Shown here: one piece after another, positions 61,751 through 64,000 of the stretch
How positions within the stretch are numbered: position 1 is the first letter of the stretch
Layout: each line of letters begins with the position of its first letter
From: Saccoglossus kowalevskii
Lineage: Eukaryota > Hemichordata > Enteropneusta > Harrimaniidae
Length of the DNA stretch: 64,000 nucleotides
Assembly (NCBI RefSeq): GCF_000003605.2
Contig: NW_003133344.1
Coordinates: forward strand, 648,748 to 712,747
Direction of reading: 5' to 3'
Program-made: the position numbers and the translations under genes
Notes under the pieces: generated by a model
Databases searched by the model: none
Told to the model about the DNA's origin: nothing
The model's input: the letters and a program-made list of their open reading frames with translations, nothing else

Positions 61751-63106
61751 CGAAACGAAACTGAATAAACTTGCACTGTTCATAAAGACTATGATTGTAA
61801 ATGATTAAAACAATAAATCCTTGTACACGTACTAATGCAAATTATTATTGTCAGTAATGATAATATATTGAGGCATATCAATTCAAATTAAATAACTATT
61901 AATAGCCCTAGCAACTGTAGTAGCCTCCACATTGGGTACACTTGATAATATAATCACTCTGGGCCAGGTACATCAAATGATATCCTTTCCAATAGAGCAC
62001 CTACCAAATATCGAGTAATGCTGAGAATCACGTCTCCTTATCTTGTATGCCTTATTTTGTGCAGATATTTTCTGACCTTACTTAAAGTACGATTGCATGG
62101 TTCTTGCCTAAAAAAAGTAGTATAAAATGCTTCCTTTACCTACTCCATTTAACAGGACTAACATCAGCAGATATCGAATCAACATTTAATGATTTGCAAT
62201 AATAAGCATAATTATTCATATAACATTGCTTACAGTGTATATCATCGATCAGAATATGATTCAAAGCTTTTGTGTTTCTTAGCAAGGCAATGTATGAATA
62301 AATTTCATCCACAAAGTCAACTTAGGATTGTTTTAATAACCAGAGATGATGAGTTCACGTTGTGAAAGCTGTCACGAATGTCATGTTTATGTTGTATGTC
62401 GTGATGGTGGTGTTTTGTGTTTGTCTTATGGGGATAGATAGGCAATGTTGTTTTTGGCGATAGATAATTGTTAAATATAGAGTGGCAATGATGTTTCTTT
62501 TAGTCAGTACTGGAGAAGCGGGCTTTGATAGAACCCGATCTGAACGTTCATATGCGACCAAATGTGGATGTCCGATATTGTAGGTACCACAGTAAGCCAT
62601 TAAATAATATTGCATCATGGGAGTTTGTGATCTATTCTGGAGGACGTCGTTTCGCCGTAGCTGGCAGACTGTCAAGTATACCAATTTTCACGTGTCCACT
62701 AATCGCGCGTTTGCAAGTAACGTTAGAACAATGCACTGTGTATTGTCATACAAATTAATGTATTGTGATCTACGGAATGTGCACCATGAAGATAATTCTA
62801 TTGGCTAATTCCGGCCTACTGCAGTTAACGAGTGGGGAAACTCGCCAGTGAATGACATTCCCAATGTTGGTTCTGAACTGGATGCGTCTTCTAATTTATG
62901 TTGCTGGCTACGGATGTGTACTGCGGTGCAAGGGAATCCACCCGGACCACTCTCCTTCTACAAGTTACGAATATTAGACAGATAAACTCTGTAATCGATT
63001 GGTATCGTGCTCGACTGAGTGTGCAGCGCGTAGTCTACGACTACAGTTGTCGGAAATAGATATGGATAGAATTATTGTTTACTATTTTTACTGATATTGT
63101 GTATCG
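60023..63106. other. 3' flank without recognised genes
   Basis: AT-rich, with the (TA)n tract at 61664. Short open frames around 62355-62760 overlap on both strands and match nothing I recognise. Confidence 0.6.
61664..61749. repeat. (TA)n microsatellite
   Basis: About 43 uninterrupted TA units. They could form cruciform structures and are likely to vary in length. Confidence 0.95.
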
Positions 63107-63420
63107 TGTTATATTATTATACTGTTATATACATCGCTAATACCGCCTAAGCTTGAATGTAACAAAACGGGATACGACCTTGAACACTGTGTTATGAGCG
63201 AACGTGAGAGGCAACACCACAATATTTGTATTGACCAATCACAGCATTGTATATTTGTATCCAAGTTTCCCCGCTCGAATTCAGAATCCCCACGAGGGTA
63301 TATAAGCATCCATTGTAATTGTTTCAGGGCTCTTCTATGTTATGTTCACGAATAAACAACTTGTGTTCTACTTTTGAAAGTATTTGTCTTGTCTGACTGC
63401 TGGTATTATAAAGAATATTA
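63107..63420 (+). promoter_or_regulatory. LTR-like or TATA-promoter-like stretch
   Basis: In order it shows TGTTATATTATTATACTG, a CCAAT box (about 63235), GGGTATATAAGC (about 63297), then an AATAAA (about 63352) followed by a GT/T-rich stretch. This spacing is that of a retroelement LTR (promoter, R, poly(A) signal). I found no clear TG...CA boundary, target duplication, primer-binding site or gag/pol frame, so it may be a degraded solo LTR or an ordinary promoter. Confidence 0.3.
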
Positions 63421-64000
63421 CGTCCAAAAATACGACTTCCCACATTTTTTCGCCCGCGATCCTTGAAATCCTGCCCGCGATGCTTATTCACGTTGTATTG
63501 TTTACAAGTGTCAGCCTCGTCTAGCACATCTTTAAAACAATAACATGTATTGATCGAAAGGTAATCCCGCCTTTGTACATAGTTAGCCTTACAAAAACAG
63601 TGATAAAAACGGAAGTCTACAAGAAGTTACCAAGTCTATCAAGGGTGCGGAGCTGGCAAACCCAAAATACTAGGGTAGTAATAATTTGCCCATTGCGTCG
63701 GGATGGTCTATCCCGAGTTGCTGCACTGCGGTTAATTGCGTTTTACTACTTCATCGCCAGTGACACTAATTACCAAGAATTAAAAAAACAAGTGAAATTA
63801 AGTCGCATTGGAAAGAAAACTGTAAATAAATCGGAGTAAAAATTATTCAACTGCAGACGAGATGGACGAGGAAAAAACGAACCCTGACCTCTAGAAATAC
63901 CTCATTCACAGTGCGTCATTACCGAGGAACGCCACCCTAAGGCGACGTAACACATGTTAGTGACATCACAACCGATGCATGCCGGGTTACAACAGAGATT

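Noticed and set aside
1-64000. CRISPR arrays, prokaryotic operons, tRNA or rRNA genes
   Set aside because: No direct repeats with unique spacers of regular length, no Shine-Dalgarno-led gene clusters, and no cloverleaf or rRNA-like sequence was recognised. The tandem arrays present have no unique spacers.

Overview
The window looks like nuclear DNA from an animal, most likely a marine invertebrate. It is AT-rich, has long introns, no prokaryote-style gene packing, many short DNA-transposon relics, LINE fragments, minisatellites, and two 50-N assembly gaps (21518-21567 and 53748-53797). The species cannot be named from the sequence alone. Hemichordate, echinoderm, amphioxus and lophotrochozoan genomes would all fit.

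One protein-coding gene is clear. It lies on the + strand and is an orthologue of GARNL3 (GTPase-activating Rap/RanGAP domain-like 3). I could assemble 26 coding exons from 12624 to the stop codon at 56779-56781, with every splice phase consistent and no recognisable part of the family protein missing. The order is an N-terminal segment, a Rap/Ran-GAP domain with the catalytic asparagine 'thumb', a linker, a CNH (citron-homology) domain, and a Ser/Pro-rich tail with a five-fold repeated short motif. The initiator exon is not certain. The best candidate is a 14-nt coding exon, MAAY plus part of Arg, at 8903-8916, inside a CpG-rich promoter-like stretch. With it the protein would be 1058 residues.

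Layout: 1-8900 is upstream sequence with minisatellites, a hairpin, two MITE copies and one orphan exon-like segment (6816-6853). 8900-9560 is a promoter-like CpG-rich region. 9560-32755 is mostly the first two introns, including one of about 20 kb, and holds a LINE 3' end, several TTAA-flanked elements, a truncated DNA transposon with a transposase remnant, and a 0.5-kb inverted-repeat element. 32756-56781 is the dense exon region. It contains a minor-class (U12-type) intron, a (TAA)n tract just behind a splice donor, a dead LINE reverse-transcriptase fragment, a 41-bp minisatellite and a 2.6-kb foldback element. 56782-64000 is 3' flank with a 60-bp minisatellite open on both strands, another MITE, a (TA)n tract and an LTR-like or TATA-promoter-like stretch.

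The most notable items are the foldback element with its 10-bp target duplication in the penultimate GARNL3 intron, the U12-type intron inside the GAP domain, the repeated x-(A/P)-R-x-(E/D)-L-(F/L) motif in the tail, and the number of unrelated elements that share TTAA ends. I found no bacterial-type defence system, CRISPR array, tRNA or rRNA.
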